This document shows positions 62,355 to 64,000 of a stretch of 64,000 nt of DNA, one piece after another (the first letter of the stretch is position 1; the number at the start of each line of letters is the position of its first letter). The translations under genes were made by a program, and so were the position numbers. Below the pieces are notes generated by a model. That model had not been told where the DNA came from. It saw nothing but the letters and a program-made list of their open reading frames with translations, and ran no database searches. Origin of the DNA: Methylomonas koyamae (GTDB lineage Bacteria > Pseudomonadota > Gammaproteobacteria > Methylococcales > Methylomonadaceae); NCBI RefSeq assembly GCF_019669905.1, contig NZ_AP019777.1, forward strand, positions 1,922,001 to 1,986,000, in the 5' to 3' direction.

Positions 62355-63154
62355 GCCGTTTAGCCGCCAAATTCGCCGAATTGAAAGCCTCCGGCCGCAA
62401 AGCCTTGATTCCGTTCATCACTGCCGGCGACCCGTATCCGGAATTCACCGTGCCGATGTTGCACGAAATGGTCAAGGCCGGCGCCGACGTGATCGAGCTG
62501 GGCGTGCCGTTTTCCGACCCGATGGCCGACGGCCCGGTGATCCAGCGCGCCAGCGAACGCGCCTTGGCCCACCATGTCGGCTTGCGCAAAGTGCTGGCGA
62601 TGGCGATGGAGTTTCGCAAGACCGACCAGACCACGCCGCTGGTGTTGATGGGTTATTTGAATCCGATCGAAATCATGGGTTACGAAGGTTTCGCCAACGC
62701 GGTACAGCGGGCCGACGTCGACGGCGTATTGACGGTGGATTTGCCGCCGGAAGAGTCGGAAGACTGCGTCAAATTGCTGCGCGAGCGCGGTATCGACCAA
62801 ATTTTTCTGTTGGCGCCGAACACGACGCCGGATCGGATTCGTAAGATGCACGAAGTCGGTAGCGGTTACCTGTATTACGTTTCGCTGAAAGGCGTCACCG
62901 GTGCCGGTCATTTGGATGTCGCCGATGTCGAAGACAAGTTAACCATGATCAAAGCCAACACCGACTTGCCGGTCGGCGTCGGTTTCGGCGTGAAGGATGC
63001 CGAGACGGCGCGAACGATTGCCGCCATCGCCGACGGCGTCGTGGTCGGTAGTGCTCTGATCAGCAAAGTCGAGGCCAATCTCGACGATCCCGAGCAGGCC
63101 AAACGCGAAATCATCGAACTGTTGAAATCCATGCGCCACGCAATGGACCACTGA
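62351..63154 (+). CDS. trpA: Tryptophan synthase alpha chain
   Basis: Cleaves indole-3-glycerol phosphate and channels indole to TrpB. The 267-residue TIM barrel has [38 protein letters not shown] (catalytic Glu and Asp), [27 protein letters not shown] and [16 protein letters not shown]. Co-translated with trpB. accD follows after 24 bases, the standard gammaproteobacterial order. Confidence 0.97.
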   Translation: MSRLAAKFAELKASGRKALIPFITAGDPYPEFTVPMLHEMVKAGADVIELGVPFSDPMADGPVIQRASERALAHHVGLRKVLAMAMEFRKTDQTTPLVLMGYLNPIEIMGYEGFANAVQRADVDGVLTVDLPPEESEDCVKLLRERGIDQIFLLAPNTTPDRIRKMHEVGSGYLYYVSLKGVTGAGHLDVADVEDKLTMIKANTDLPVGVGFGVKDAETARTIAAIADGVVVGSALISKVEANLDDPEQAKREIIELLKSMRHAMDH

Positions 63155-63178
63155 AGCATATAGCGGAGAACACCCCGA

Positions 63179-64000
<822 letters not shown>

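Overview
The window reads as chromosome from a GC-rich gammaproteobacterium, most plausibly a type I methanotroph (Methylococcales, Methylomonas-like). This is inferred from gene content and codon style: PPi-dependent pyruvate phosphate dikinase, dodecin, an ExbB-ExbD-LpxK-Trm112-KdsB block, trpF-trpB-trpA-accD, a VPLPA-CTERM protein and large Rhs/beta-helix surface proteins. No rRNA or tRNA gene and no CRISPR array was recognised, so the placement is not proven.

Layout. 1-2.8 kb: end of a membrane protein, an ogt-like DNA repair gene, and a badly decayed nucleoside deaminase gene split by an IS5-family element with a clean TTAA target duplication. 2.8-7.1 kb (minus): dodecin, thiE, thiD, a divergent NAD-dependent DNA ligase and a Zur-type regulator. 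The zur-ligA gap carries an FNR-like box, a -10-like element and a strong terminator, which together could encode a small RNA of about 85 nt. 7.2-14 kb: a heme-c sensor diguanylate cyclase, ppdK, a BaiN-like flavoprotein and a second IS5-family element (TTCT duplication). 14-30.4 kb: mostly housekeeping genes: an FtsH with an extended N-terminus, a PepSY membrane protein, comEC, pilZ, ybdD-like, a lipoprotein, an HDOD protein, prmB, aroC, an MFS transporter, then exbB-exbD-lpxK-trm112-kdsB with overlapping starts and stops.

30.8-55.1 kb is the unusual part: about 24 kb of secreted and surface proteins. A sigma-54-like promoter precedes a fibronectin-like protein with two dockerin-type calcium loops. 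A cadherin/PKD-type protein with a second dockerin pair follows, then a short VPLPA-CTERM protein that looks like a membrane-anchored cohesin. Next is a single uninterrupted gene for a 4,898-residue protein: signal peptide, right-handed beta-helix built from near-identical 828/831-bp tandem repeats, a long Ig/FN3 stalk, a Gly-rich hinge, an Rhs/YD-repeat shell and a variable tip. Downstream are REP palindromes with a REP-associated tyrosine transposase, a small antitoxin-like protein, a rhodanese-like protein lacking the catalytic Cys, a membrane-anchored transglutaminase-like protein and a secreted Ig-type protein. I propose this block as a candidate surface-assembly system (cohesin anchor, dockerin clients, giant fibre). 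The domain readings are direct; the joint function is inference.

55.3-64 kb returns to core genes: rnfH-ratA and an NSS sodium symporter (minus), then smpB, an isochorismatase-family hydrolase, apbE, a DUF2231-type His-rich membrane protein, trpF-trpB-trpA and the start of accD, which runs off the window.
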